Source: Clostridium sp. C8-1-8
GTDB taxonomy: Bacteria; Bacillota; Clostridia; Clostridiales; Clostridiaceae
Assembly: GCF_009928445.1 (NCBI RefSeq)
Contig: NZ_JAABNO010000002.1
Span: forward strand, 248,001-312,000
Length of the DNA stretch: 64,000 nucleotides
Direction of reading: 5' to 3'
Shown here piece after piece: positions 45,055-54,220 of this stretch. The notes below the pieces were generated by a model that searched no databases, was not told where the DNA came from, and saw nothing but the letters and a program-made list of their open reading frames with translations. The translations under genes and the position numbers were made by a program. Numbering within the stretch: the stretch's first letter is position 1; each line of letters opens with the position of its first letter.

Positions 45055-45594
45055 TTAAAATGAAGGGGGAGTGCTTACCCAAATGACCTTAGCTTCAGTT
45101 TTACCACAATTCGAAATAAAATGATTAGCTTTGGGTTTAAAATAAAAGCTTTCCCCTTTTTTTACCTTAACTTTTCTATCACCTAAATGGAGATTTATAG
45201 TGCCACATAGTACAAAGCCAAACTCTTCACCTTCATGAGGTTCTTCTTCAACATATCTTCCACCTGGTTCTAAGGTTATCATTATGGGCTCCATTGCGTT
45301 TTTTTGAGCATTTGGAACAAGCCACATAAGTTTATACTTCAAATCTTCACTTTCAGTTTCAAACATATCATCATATGTAAATGTTATTCTCTCATTGGAA
45401 TCATCACTGAAAAACTCAGTAAGATTTGTACCAAGGATTTCTAGAATATCCATAAGAGTAGCAATTGAAGGTGAAGTTAGGTCGTTTTCAAGTTGAGATA
45501 TAAAGCCTTTAGACAATTCACATCTATTGGCTAGTTCTTCTTGAGTTAACTGCTTTTCAATTCTTAATCTTCTAATCTTTTCTCCAATTTGCAT
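45055..45594 (-). CDS. XRE-cupin regulator of the pot operon
   Basis: A 179-residue protein. The XRE helix-turn-helix is at residues 5-60 ([22 protein letters not shown]). The C-terminal cupin barrel (about 108-177; [22 protein letters not shown] and [14 protein letters not shown]) probably binds a small ligand. This layout is that of PuuR-like and related polyamine regulators. It is the first gene of the pot operon, 20 bp from potA, so it likely senses polyamines and controls its own promoter. Confidence 0.88.
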   Translation of the reverse strand: MQIGEKIRRLRIEKQLTQEELANRCELSKGFISQLENDLTSPSIATLMDILEILGTNLTEFFSDDSNERITFTYDDMFETESEDLKYKLMWLVPNAQKNAMEPIMITLEPGGRYVEEEPHEGEEFGFVLCGTINLHLGDRKVKVKKGESFYFKPKANHFISNCGKTEAKVIWVSTPPSF

Positions 45595-45627
45595 TTTTTA
45601 CACCTTCCAACTTATAAATTAGATAAA

Positions 45628-45688
45628 ATTATACCTATGTATTACTAAACATGTAGTTTATAATTACTAAACAAACAAGGTAATTATA
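45628..45688 (-). promoter_or_regulatory. Putative pot promoter and operator repeats
   Basis: On the minus strand a TATAAT (45633-45628) lies about 35 bp before the regulator gene. The 10-bp motif GTTTAGTAAT occurs twice (45641-45650 and 45663-45672), 22 bp apart. A perfect inverted repeat TATAATTAC/GTAATTATA (45659-45667, 45680-45688) overlaps the second. No clear -35 is seen. The rest of 45595-45966 is A/T-rich. Confidence 0.45.
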
Positions 45689-45966
45689 GTAATTTTTTTC
45701 ATATAAATCAATAGTTTTCGCAAAAAAACTGGAAAATGATTTATTTTTTTAAATATGTATAATTAGTGGATTCTAATATATTATTTTTTTAAAAGCAAGA
45801 ATTAATAAAACTCCTAATTCAGTCAATTAATATAATTTTATTTAGAATAAAATTATATTCCATTTGCAAGATTCTTCTATAAAAAGTATGGTTATTGAGA
45901 TATAATAAGTTTAATGAAAATATTAGTAATGTTTAAGTTTCAAATATGGAAATTAGGTGATTTTTA

Positions 45967-47058
45967 GTGAAGATTAATGATTTATATAGAAGAGATGGAA
46001 ACTTAGTTTATATAAAACAACCAAGATTCGAAGAACTTAATTATGTTAAAAAGCTTTGGTGTGATTATGAGACTATGAAGGAAATAGGTGGTGTATTTTC
46101 TTTTCAAGAGGATAAGTGGGAAAGCTTTTATAAGAAGATGGTAATGCCTACCGATGGAAAAAATTTTTACTGCTTGGTTTTTAATAAAAAAGATATACCA
46201 GTGGGAGAAGTTAGTTTTCATGGCTATGATTCGGCTACTAAAATAGCGAGATTTAATTTGAAAATAGAAAATAATCACAGAGGTAATGGTTACGGTTCTG
46301 AGGCTACAAGGCTTATTTTGGAATACTTTTTCTATGAGTTTGGTGGTCTAGTTATGATGGATACAGTTTCAACTAAAAAAGCCCAGGAATCTTTCGCAAA
46401 ATTGGGATTTGAAGCCGTTGCAAGACATGGCAATGATATAACTTTTAAGCTTACCAAGGAAAAGTTTTTAATAGGAGAGAGATGTGAAAATAAGAATGTT
46501 TCTATTATAGCATTAGGAGGCGTTGATTTACTTAGCGTAAGCGGACCTATTGAAATATTTTCTTTAGCTAATAAAATATATAAGAGAAACGTTTTTACCA
46601 TAAATACAGTAGGAATAGAAGAAGGTGAAGTTGAAACTTCTAGCAGCTTTACTATATCCTCAAATATAAGCTTTAAAGATAGTGATTGCCCTAATATATT
46701 GATTATCCCAAGTGGGAAATATGAGCAAGATATTTTATCAAATCAAGATTTGTTAGAATTTTTAAAGAGATGTTACTACAAATGTGAAATGGTATTAGTA
46801 ATAGATTCAGGTATAATGATGCTTGCTAAAAGTGACTTAATTAAAGACATGCCAGTAGCTGTACATTCAAAATTAAGAAGTGAAATATTAAATATGTGTC
46901 CAAATTTAAAAATAGTTAATAAGTCCATAGTTGACAATGGAAGGGTAATGATAGGATCTAGTATAATGAGCAGTCTAGATATATCACTAAATGCTATAAA
47001 AAAACTTTTAGGAGAAGAAAAAGTACTAGAGATAATGAACTATATGGAAAACAAATAG
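45967..47058 (+). CDS. GNAT acetyltransferase fused to a DJ-1/PfpI-like domain
   Basis: A 363-residue two-domain protein starting at GTG after AGGTGA. Residues about 1-165 are a GNAT domain with the acetyl-CoA loop NHRGNGYGSEA (Arg105-Gly110) and the EYFFYEF/SFAKLGFEAVAR C-terminal part. Residues about 176-363 resemble the DJ-1/PfpI class I glutamine-amidotransferase-like fold (VSIIALGGVDLLSVSGPIEIFSLA). At the nucleophile elbow (LVIDSGIMMLAK) Ser281 replaces the usual Cys, so amidase-type chemistry is doubtful. It may be a ligand-sensing module for the acetyltransferase. Confidence 0.78.
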   Translation: MKINDLYRRDGNLVYIKQPRFEELNYVKKLWCDYETMKEIGGVFSFQEDKWESFYKKMVMPTDGKNFYCLVFNKKDIPVGEVSFHGYDSATKIARFNLKIENNHRGNGYGSEATRLILEYFFYEFGGLVMMDTVSTKKAQESFAKLGFEAVARHGNDITFKLTKEKFLIGERCENKNVSIIALGGVDLLSVSGPIEIFSLANKIYKRNVFTINTVGIEEGEVETSSSFTISSNISFKDSDCPNILIIPSGKYEQDILSNQDLLEFLKRCYYKCEMVLVIDSGIMMLAKSDLIKDMPVAVHSKLRSEILNMCPNLKIVNKSIVDNGRVMIGSSIMSSLDISLNAIKKLLGEEKVLEIMNYMENK

Positions 47059-47074
47059 TTTTAGGAGGGATATT

Positions 47075-47479
47075 TTGAAACTGGAACTTACTACACCAGC
47101 TTTGCTTTTTACTGCAATTTCATTATTGATATCAGCATATACAAGTAGGTTTGCAACTCTTGCTCAATTGCTTAGACAATTAGATTTGCAGCATAGAAAA
47201 AATCCTGAGAAGAGAATTTTAGCTCAGATTAAGAATTTGAATAAGAGAGTTAGGCTTATAAAGTATATGCAGATAATGGGAGTTTTTAGTTTCTTTTTGT
47301 GTGTTCTATCAATGCTATCTTTGTTTTTAAACAAACAAGTTTTGGGGCAGATAACCTTTGGTATTAGTTTAGTAGCGTTACTTATATCGCTATTGCTTTC
47401 ACTTATGGAACTACAAATATCAGTTAATGCTATAATTTACCAGTTGGAAGATCTAACAGAATATGATGAGAACAGGTAA
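47075..47479 (+). CDS. DUF2721 membrane protein
   Basis: A 134-residue protein starting at TTG after AGGAGGG. It has an N-terminal hydrophobic segment (residues 6-22) and two C-terminal helices (about 65-85 and 92-115), with a basic cytoplasmic loop RFATLAQLLRQLDLQHRK. This arrangement is typical of DUF2721. It follows the GNAT/DJ-1 gene by 16 bp and is probably in its operon. Function unknown. Confidence 0.78.
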   Translation: MKLELTTPALLFTAISLLISAYTSRFATLAQLLRQLDLQHRKNPEKRILAQIKNLNKRVRLIKYMQIMGVFSFFLCVLSMLSLFLNKQVLGQITFGISLVALLISLLLSLMELQISVNAIIYQLEDLTEYDENR

Positions 47480-47523
47480 AGTTTTACTAAATTGATTTTT
47501 TACTAATGAGAAGGATGGATAAG

Positions 47524-47922
47524 ATGATAGGAATTAGAATTGAAAAGAATAAGACAGGAGCATTGATTTTGAGAGCTCATATAAAAGAAGAATTTAAAGA
47601 TAATTCTATAATAAAAAGGTGTTTATTTGATAGCAAAAGGCTAAAGGGAAAGACTATCTATCCTTATGTTATTCCGTTAAAGTATCTTAATACAATTGTA
47701 AATAACTTGGATAAGGATATGGTGAAGATACATAAAAATAGTATACTTAGTTTCTTAGAGTTTTCTGATGAGTATGATGAATGCTATTACTATGAAACTG
47801 AAGCTAATGTTAAGTATATGAAAAGGTGGAGAGAAGTAGGTTGTCCTAAGATATATAGGGTTACGTTAGATATTGAGAAAAAAGAAGTAGATAAGAGTAT
47901 AGCATTTCAAAGAATGATGTAA
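47524..47922 (+). CDS. Unknown 132-residue protein
   Basis: ATG 47524 has AAGGA 8 bp upstream; ATGs at 47506 and 47515 are less well placed. The product has no signal peptide or membrane helix. It contains a Tyr/Glu/Asp-rich stretch (DEYDECYYYETE) and a basic N-terminal half. I do not recognise a family. A terminator begins right after the stop codon, and the gene is 44 bp after DUF2721, so it is likely the last gene of that operon. Confidence 0.6.
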   Translation: MIGIRIEKNKTGALILRAHIKEEFKDNSIIKRCLFDSKRLKGKTIYPYVIPLKYLNTIVNNLDKDMVKIHKNSILSFLEFSDEYDECYYYETEANVKYMKRWREVGCPKIYRVTLDIEKKEVDKSIAFQRMM

Positions 47923-47950
47923 AAAAGGTAGCTCATAAGAGCTACCTTTT
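47923..47950 (+). terminator. Terminator of the 45967-47922 operon
   Basis: AAAAGGTAGCTC pairs perfectly with GAGCTACCTTTT around ATAA, immediately after the stop codon. Confidence 0.9.
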
Positions 47951-47960
47951 AATGTTTGGT

Positions 47961-48020
47961 GCTTCAATAGCACCGTGTTGAAATTAAGGTGTAGTCATCA
48001 GATGCTTTAATGAGCGTAGA
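47961..48020 (+). repeat. Dispersed repeat family I, copy C
   Basis: GCACCGTGTTGAAATTAAGG, then TCATCAGATGCTTTAATGAGC. It shares the run GATGCTTTAATGAGC with copy D at 5434-5498. It lies between the convergent 47524 and PBP1a genes. Confidence 0.6.
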
Positions 48021-48076
48021 TTGACTATATAGTATAGACTGTATAACTTCTTAATTTCTAAATTCTTAAGAAAATC

Positions 48077-50650
48077 CTAATGTTTTGGGTCAGTAGCAGG
48101 GATAGTAGGGGTTCCACCTGTACCTGCAGTTGTACCTGTACCACTTGGTCCTCCTGTCGTAGTTGGAGGAGTGGTTGCACCAGGTGTAGTTCCACTTCCA
48201 TTATTGTTGCTACCACCTGTTCCACTTCCACCAGTAGTAGAACCTCCTATAGTGCTAGGATCAGTAGTAGCTGCTCCGTTAGGATTACTATTATTATCAG
48301 TAGCTGGAGTTGTAGGTTTTGAATCATCTTGTTCTGTTGGTAGTGAAGCCCCACCTTGATTTGGTGTTTTAACGAATATCCTGTTTTCAACTAAACTAGA
48401 CGGAGTATTGTCAGTAGCTAACTTACCATTTGCTTTATTTATTTTAGCAGCCACATGAACGTCGCAAAGGGCAGTTGGAACTGTACCTTCAACGAAGATA
48501 TCTTCAATGACCCTGTTGCCTCTAGGGTCTTTGCTGCACAAATCTGTAGCAACCTTTCCGGAATCCATGCATACTGCAGCTTTAACTACTCCAGAAGGCA
48601 TTTCAATCTCTTTATAAGGAAGTCCTTCATGGGCTTTTGCCATGATCTTTCCCCAAATAGGGGATACGGTCTCACCACTAAATCCATTAAGTACAGTTGG
48701 TTGATCATAGCCTACCCAAACTGCAGCAGAAAGGTATGGTGTTAGTCCTGAGAACCAAAGATCTTTATTCTCGTTTGTGGTACCTGTCTTACCTGCTACA
48801 GGGATATCACCAAACTTAGCATAATGCGAAGACCAGCTAACAGGTCCTTTTAACAAATCATACATTACATAAGATGATTCAGGTGATAAAATCTTTTTAG
48901 TTGTTGGAGTGCTATTATCAAGTATTACCTTATTAGTAGCATCCACTACTTTTGTATAAAGTACAGGTTGAGTATATACACCAGAATTACCAAAGGTTCC
49001 GTAAGCGGCAGCCATGATGTAACTGTTTCCTCCATCTCTGTCCTTTGGATCATTGTTAAACTGACCAAGAGATAAGGTTGCTATACTTGATTTAGAAGCT
49101 TTATTATATCTTAGTCCAAATTTTTCGCCATAAGAAAGACCAACGTTAAGTCCAATAGCATCTTCTATTTTAACGGCTACTGGGTTTCTGGAGTACTTAA
49201 GAGCATCTCTTAAGGTTATAGTTCCTTTATAAGAGTGATCTTCGTTTTTAGGATTCCAAAGCTGTCCCTTATCATCCCTAGGATATTTTTTACTTATTTC
49301 TTCAGGTAGAGGAGTATCCTCTTCTGGAGTTGCTGGGGTCATAAGCTTCATATCTATTGCAGGGCCGTAAACTGTAAGTGGTTTTGTAGCAGATCCAATT
49401 GAACGTAGCCCAGCTGTACTGTAAGCTCTGTTGATACTCATAGGAGGTTGGTCACCTCTACCACCGATCATAGCTTTAACTTGGCCTGTTTTGTAGTCTA
49501 TTATAGTAGCTGAAGCTTGAAGCTTAGGCCACTTATAGCTTCCGGCTTGAGAGTAATCATCCTTATTGTTCATAAGCTTTCCAAAACTATTATTATCGTC
49601 AAGAATCTGTTGAGTTGATTGCTGAAGATTCCTATCCATAGTTGTATATATTTTTAGTCCGCCATTTGTTAGCATCTTTGAGGCTTCTGCCTCGCTATAT
49701 TTATATTTCTGCATTAAATCATTTTTTACTTGTTGTATTACAGGTCTTGAGAACCATTCGAAGTTCATCTTTTCAGTTGTGCTAGTCTTAGGCTTAAACC
49801 CAAAATTACCGGCATCTACATCTTTGATAGCCTTATCGTAATCGTCTTGATGTATCTTTCCTACTTCCAGCATCTTTCCTAAGACTGTTTTTGTTCTGTC
49901 TTTATATGGCTTTGGATTCTTTTGATTCTGTGGAGAGAAAGCATCATAGTAAGAAGGTGCTTGATTCATACCAGCAAGATATGCACATTGAACCAATGTA
50001 AGCTTCTTATCTTTAACACTTTGACCAAAATATTTAAGTGATGCAGCTTCTACGCCATAGACCTGTCCACCTAAAGGTATTGTGTTTAGATAGGCTTCTA
50101 ATATCTGTTGTTTGTTTAGAAGGCCTTCCAATTTTAAAGCTAAATACATTTCAGTTATTTTTCTTTGAGGTGATATATCGTTAGTTAATATTGTGTTCTT
50201 TAGTAATTGCTGAGTCAAGGTTGAAGCACCATGAAGTCCTTTTTTACCAGTTACTATGTTTTTTGCATCGATATATACAGCGCCAAATATTCTTTTAACG
50301 TCAATCCCCTTGTGAGAAGTGAACCTTTCATCTTCGATTGAGACGAAGGCATCTTTAAGTCCATCAGGAATATCATTGTAAGGAACAACTATACGTTGAA
50401 CGTCCGTTTGAACATTGTCCATTAATTCACCTTTATTATCATATATTCTTGATTGCTGGCTAAGTGAGAGTACATTATTTACATTCAATTCAGGAGCATT
50501 TTTGATTATTGCGTAAACATACCCTGCACCAACTACAAACACTGTGAGTATTAAAAATAAAAATGAAAACAGAAACGCTCTAAGTACTTTCCTAGACTTT
50601 TTTTTCTTTTTGCGTTTTTTATTTATATTTTTTTTCTTCTTATCTGCCAT
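48077..50650 (-). CDS. Class A penicillin-binding protein (PBP1a)
   Basis: An 857-residue bifunctional peptidoglycan synthase behind AGGAGGATG. A Lys-rich cytoplasmic tail and one membrane helix (about 22-48) come first. The glycosyltransferase domain (about 65-240) has the catalytic Glu106 in EDERF. The transpeptidase domain has SATK (Ser420), SRN (487-489) and KTGT (621-624). The last 90 residues are a Gly/Thr/Pro/Asn/Ser-rich low-complexity tail, probably extending into the wall. Length and motifs are complete. Confidence 0.95.
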   Translation of the reverse strand: MADKKKKNINKKRKKKKKSRKVLRAFLFSFLFLILTVFVVGAGYVYAIIKNAPELNVNNVLSLSQQSRIYDNKGELMDNVQTDVQRIVVPYNDIPDGLKDAFVSIEDERFTSHKGIDVKRIFGAVYIDAKNIVTGKKGLHGASTLTQQLLKNTILTNDISPQRKITEMYLALKLEGLLNKQQILEAYLNTIPLGGQVYGVEAASLKYFGQSVKDKKLTLVQCAYLAGMNQAPSYYDAFSPQNQKNPKPYKDRTKTVLGKMLEVGKIHQDDYDKAIKDVDAGNFGFKPKTSTTEKMNFEWFSRPVIQQVKNDLMQKYKYSEAEASKMLTNGGLKIYTTMDRNLQQSTQQILDDNNSFGKLMNNKDDYSQAGSYKWPKLQASATIIDYKTGQVKAMIGGRGDQPPMSINRAYSTAGLRSIGSATKPLTVYGPAIDMKLMTPATPEEDTPLPEEISKKYPRDDKGQLWNPKNEDHSYKGTITLRDALKYSRNPVAVKIEDAIGLNVGLSYGEKFGLRYNKASKSSIATLSLGQFNNDPKDRDGGNSYIMAAAYGTFGNSGVYTQPVLYTKVVDATNKVILDNSTPTTKKILSPESSYVMYDLLKGPVSWSSHYAKFGDIPVAGKTGTTNENKDLWFSGLTPYLSAAVWVGYDQPTVLNGFSGETVSPIWGKIMAKAHEGLPYKEIEMPSGVVKAAVCMDSGKVATDLCSKDPRGNRVIEDIFVEGTVPTALCDVHVAAKINKANGKLATDNTPSSLVENRIFVKTPNQGGASLPTEQDDSKPTTPATDNNSNPNGAATTDPSTIGGSTTGGSGTGGSNNNGSGTTPGATTPPTTTGGPSGTGTTAGTGGTPTIPATDPKH

Positions 50651-50740
50651 CGCATCCTCCTAAAATTTAATTTCAAGCAGGAAATAAAAAATATTCTACA
50701 ACATTATAGCATATTAATAAAGTGAATACACTATGATAAG

Positions 50741-51403
50741 TTGGTGAAAAAATTGAGGACAAGCAAAAATAAAAATTATAAATTAATTATTATTTCATCT
50801 TTACTTATAATCATATCCACTTTTTTTGGTTTTATATACTATTTCGATAAAATAATTACTCCTACAGTTATGGTAGTAGCCAATGCAGAAATGAGATCTA
50901 GGGCTACAGAAATAATAAACCAAAATATCTTAGATGTCTACTCAAATAAATTTAACTATGATGATATAATAAGAGTGGATAAGGATAAAGAAGGAAATAT
51001 AGTAATGCTTAAGGCTGATACTGTAAAGATGAATGCCATAGCCTCAGAGGTTGCATTAAAGTCCCAAAAGGAAATAAATGCAATAGGATCAGTAGGGATA
51101 AAGCTTCCTTTGGGTTATGTGACCAAGAGTAATATAATGTCGTACTGGGGACCTAAAATAACGGTTAAAATGGAGCCTATAGGAAGGATAGAGACTAAAT
51201 ACTCATCTGATTTTGAAACCGCAGGAATAAACCAAACTAGACATAAGATTTATGTGGAAGTCTATACCAAGATGAAAGTGATAATTCCTTTGGAAAATGA
51301 TGAAGTTGAAGTGAAAAATCAAATGCCTATAGCAGAAACCGTTATTGTAGGAAAGGTACCTAGAACTGCACTAGATTTAAATTTAGATGGAATAAAGAAA
51401 TAG
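50741..51403 (+). CDS. yunB: Sporulation protein YunB
   Basis: A 220-residue protein with an N-terminal membrane helix (about 14-33) and an external domain. TPTVMVVANAEMRSRATEIIN and YWGPKITVKMEPIGRIETKY are characteristic of YunB. The start is TTG 50741 or the following GTG 50744; the ribosome site is weak. In B. subtilis yunB is expressed in the mother cell and needed for normal spore formation. It supports a spore-forming host. It diverges from the PBP gene. Confidence 0.9.
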   Translation: MVKKLRTSKNKNYKLIIISSLLIIISTFFGFIYYFDKIITPTVMVVANAEMRSRATEIINQNILDVYSNKFNYDDIIRVDKDKEGNIVMLKADTVKMNAIASEVALKSQKEINAIGSVGIKLPLGYVTKSNIMSYWGPKITVKMEPIGRIETKYSSDFETAGINQTRHKIYVEVYTKMKVIIPLENDEVEVKNQMPIAETVIVGKVPRTALDLNLDGIKK

Positions 51404-51406
51404 CAA

Positions 51407-51468
51407 AAAAAATGTACAGGCTCTAAGCTCCCTAAATTATAGGAATTTTTAAAGCAAGTACATTTTTT
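51407..51468. terminator. Bidirectional terminator between yunB and hpt
   Basis: AAAAAATGTAC (51407-51417) and GTACATTTTTT (51458-51468) pair perfectly around a 40-base loop that itself contains CTCC and AGGA. Each arm carries the T tract for one strand. Confidence 0.75.
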
Positions 51469-51490
51469 ACTAAATAAAATATTCTTTTAT

Positions 51491-52015
51491 TTATTGTTCC
51501 CAGTTGAAAACATAAGGAACATTTCTGTAATAATCTCCATAGTTTAATCCGTATCCAACTACAAAGACATCTTCAATTTGGAAACAACAGTAATTAGGTT
51601 CTATTGATACCTTTCTTCTTGATGGTTTATCTAATAGAACTGCAGTCTTTACAGAAGCTGCACCTAGAGACTTAACGTGATTTACTACAAAATCCATAGT
51701 AATTCCTGAGTCAACAATGTCATCAACAATAAGCACATCATATCCTTGTATATTGTCTGGAACATCATTTACAATCTTTACAACTCCAGAACTTTCTTCA
51801 GAATGTCCATAGCTTGATGTAGTCATGAATCCTATCTTAGCCTTAGTATCTATATTTCTAACTAAATCGGCTGCAAATATAAAACTTCCTCTAAGTAAAG
51901 ATAAAACATAAAGGTTTTTATCTTTATAATCTTCTGCTATAACTTTACCAACTTCTTTTATTCTAGCTGCTATCTGCTCTTCACTAAAAAGTATATTACG
52001 TTTTTTATCCTCCAT
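51491..52015 (-). CDS. hpt: Hypoxanthine phosphoribosyltransferase
   Basis: A 174-residue purine-salvage enzyme that joins hypoxanthine or guanine to PRPP. The PRPP loop VLIVDDIVDSGITMDFV is intact, as are LLRGSFIFAADL and the C-terminal DVFVVGYGLNYGDYYRNVPYV. GGAGGATCATC precedes the start. It is monocistronic here, without ftsH or tilS nearby. Confidence 0.95.
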   Translation of the reverse strand: MEDKKRNILFSEEQIAARIKEVGKVIAEDYKDKNLYVLSLLRGSFIFAADLVRNIDTKAKIGFMTTSSYGHSEESSGVVKIVNDVPDNIQGYDVLIVDDIVDSGITMDFVVNHVKSLGAASVKTAVLLDKPSRRKVSIEPNYCCFQIEDVFVVGYGLNYGDYYRNVPYVFNWEQ

Positions 52016-52275
52016 GATGATCCTCCATCAAATTAAATTATAGTATTAATTGATATGTTTCTCTATTACGTCATCAATATTGCATTTTATAGCGATTCAA
52101 TTATGTAATAAAGAGTACATATTTAATTTCATAACCTTACATAATTAAAATTAATTTAACCATAAATATATATGTAGGATATATATTTCTACAACATTTA
52201 CAAAGTTGTTTTTATAATATAAAATAATATGAAAGTTGTCAAGTAAGCTAATGCCTTAAAGGAGGTAGTAATATA

Positions 52276-54066
52276 ATGATATATGGTAACGTAGAAGGAG
52301 TTAGAAATAGCATCTTAAATGAACTAGAAAAAATCTATGATTTTAAGATACCTAAATACTCAGTTTGCATAGAAGAGGTTGTAAATAAGATTTCTGAGAT
52401 TACAACGGTTTTAGATAGAGAAATAAGTGTAGCTATAGATAGAAAGGGATCTGTGAAAAGTGTAGCAATTGGAGATAGTACTTCTGTAGAGATGCCTCTT
52501 ATTGACATAAGTGAAAAGAAGCTTTCTGGTGTTAGAATAATACACACTCATCCTAATGGAGCTTCAAACCTTTCTGCCTTAGATATCTCAGCGCTTCTTA
52601 AGCTGAAGCTAGATTGTATTGTAGCAGTAGGAGTATCAGAAGGCAAGGTTACAGATTTATCCTTAGGATACTGCTTTGTAGAAGATGAAAATCTGATTGC
52701 GGAAGAAGAGAAAAATCTGTCACTTGAAGCAGTCTTAGGACTAAATATATTAGATAGAATCAATCACATTGAAGATATAATAAGATCAAATAATGTTTTC
52801 GAAGACTACTCAGAAAAAGCTATTATTGTAGGTTGTGATAGTGAAGAGAGTTTAGATGAGTTAGATGAGCTTACTAGAGCATGTGATATACCAGTTATAA
52901 CAAGGGTTTTCCAAAATAGAAGTAAAATAGATGCTGCGTATTATATAGGAAGTGGAAAAGTTAATGAAATAGCTACTTTAAGACAGACCTATAGAGCTAA
53001 TTTAGTAATATTTGATGATGAACTTTCAGGGTCACAAGTAAGAAATCTTGAGGAAGCTATCGGAACTAAGGTTATAGATAGAACTACATTGATACTTGAA
53101 ATATTTGCAAGAAGAGCTAAGACTAGAGAAGCAAAGATTCAAGTAGAGCTTGCACAGTTAAAATATAGGCTTACCAGACTTTCCGGACTTGGAACTGTGC
53201 TTTCAAGAACTGGTGGTGGAATAGGAACAAGAGGTCCAGGAGAAAAGAAATTAGAGACTGATAGAAGACATATAAGAGAAGAAATTTATGATTTATCCAG
53301 CGAGTTAAAAAAGATAAAAAAGAATAGACAGACTCAAAGGGAAAAAAGGAATAAGCAAAATATACCTCAGATATCTCTAGTAGGATATACAAATGCAGGT
53401 AAATCTACACTTAGAAATACTTTGTGCGATATGGCAGCTTCAAGAGATACAGTTAATAAAGAAAAAGTTTTTGAAGCAGATATGTTATTTGCAACCTTGG
53501 ATACTACCACAAGAGCAATCACTCTTTTAGATAATAGAATAGCCACTCTAACAGACACTGTTGGATTTGTTAGAAAGTTACCTCATGATCTGGTAGAAGC
53601 GTTTAAATCTACTTTAGAAGAAGTAATATTTTCAGATATATTATGCCATGTAGTAGATACCTCTTCTCCTTATGCACAGGAACAGATATATGCTGTAGAA
53701 GAAGTTTTGGCGGAGCTTGGTGTTAGGGATAAACCAATTATTTTAGTACTTAATAAAATAGATAAGACAACAACTGAGGTAATAGAAGCTATTAAGGATA
53801 AGAATAATCAATATAACATAGTAGAGATTTCCGCAAGAAACAATGTTAATCTAGAAGGATTGTTAAAGGAAATAGGAAGTACGCTTCCAAACAAGATGAG
53901 AGATATAGAGGTACTAGTACCATATTCTGATCAACATATGGTTGCATTTCTTCATAGAAATGCAAAAGTTGTTGAAGAGGAGTATAAAGAAGATGGTACC
54001 TATATTAAGGCTGTAGTTGATGAGGAAATTTATAATAAAAGTAAAGAATATGAGCTTCAGGTTTAA
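52276..54066 (+). CDS. hflX: HflX GTPase with N-terminal JAMM-like domain
   Basis: A 596-residue protein behind AAAGGAGG. Residues 180-596 are HflX: the N-terminal glycine-rich domain (IGSGKVNEIA, SGLGTVLSRTGGGIGTRGPGEKKLE) and the G domain with GYTNAGKST (370-378), DTVGF (427-431) and NKID. HflX splits stalled ribosomes. Residues 1-165 are an extra domain not found in E. coli HflX. They carry His90-x-His92, seven residues, then Ser100-x2-Asp103, the exact HxHx7SxxD spacing of JAMM/MPN+ metallopeptidases, with Glu49 as a possible catalytic partner. No other gene is co-transcribed for certain. Confidence 0.92.
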   Translation: MIYGNVEGVRNSILNELEKIYDFKIPKYSVCIEEVVNKISEITTVLDREISVAIDRKGSVKSVAIGDSTSVEMPLIDISEKKLSGVRIIHTHPNGASNLSALDISALLKLKLDCIVAVGVSEGKVTDLSLGYCFVEDENLIAEEEKNLSLEAVLGLNILDRINHIEDIIRSNNVFEDYSEKAIIVGCDSEESLDELDELTRACDIPVITRVFQNRSKIDAAYYIGSGKVNEIATLRQTYRANLVIFDDELSGSQVRNLEEAIGTKVIDRTTLILEIFARRAKTREAKIQVELAQLKYRLTRLSGLGTVLSRTGGGIGTRGPGEKKLETDRRHIREEIYDLSSELKKIKKNRQTQREKRNKQNIPQISLVGYTNAGKSTLRNTLCDMAASRDTVNKEKVFEADMLFATLDTTTRAITLLDNRIATLTDTVGFVRKLPHDLVEAFKSTLEEVIFSDILCHVVDTSSPYAQEQIYAVEEVLAELGVRDKPIILVLNKIDKTTTEVIEAIKDKNNQYNIVEISARNNVNLEGLLKEIGSTLPNKMRDIEVLVPYSDQHMVAFLHRNAKVVEEEYKEDGTYIKAVVDEEIYNKSKEYELQV

Positions 54067-54220
54067 TTTTAACAATATTTTTAAAAGATAGCTAAATTTC
54101 TTAGAAATACTTTCGGTGAACAGTTATAGCATGTCTATATATTGTTTTCGTATTCAGAATAAAAAGTTTTTCCACCTAATATAAATATATATATAATTAT
54201 TATTGAGAGAAGATTATCGT

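Noticed and set aside
48080..48359. Plus-strand frames rich in Cys/Ser/Thr or Pro/Val across the PBP tail
   Set aside because: They are mirror images of the Gly/Thr/Pro low-complexity tail of PBP1a on the minus strand and lack ribosome sites.
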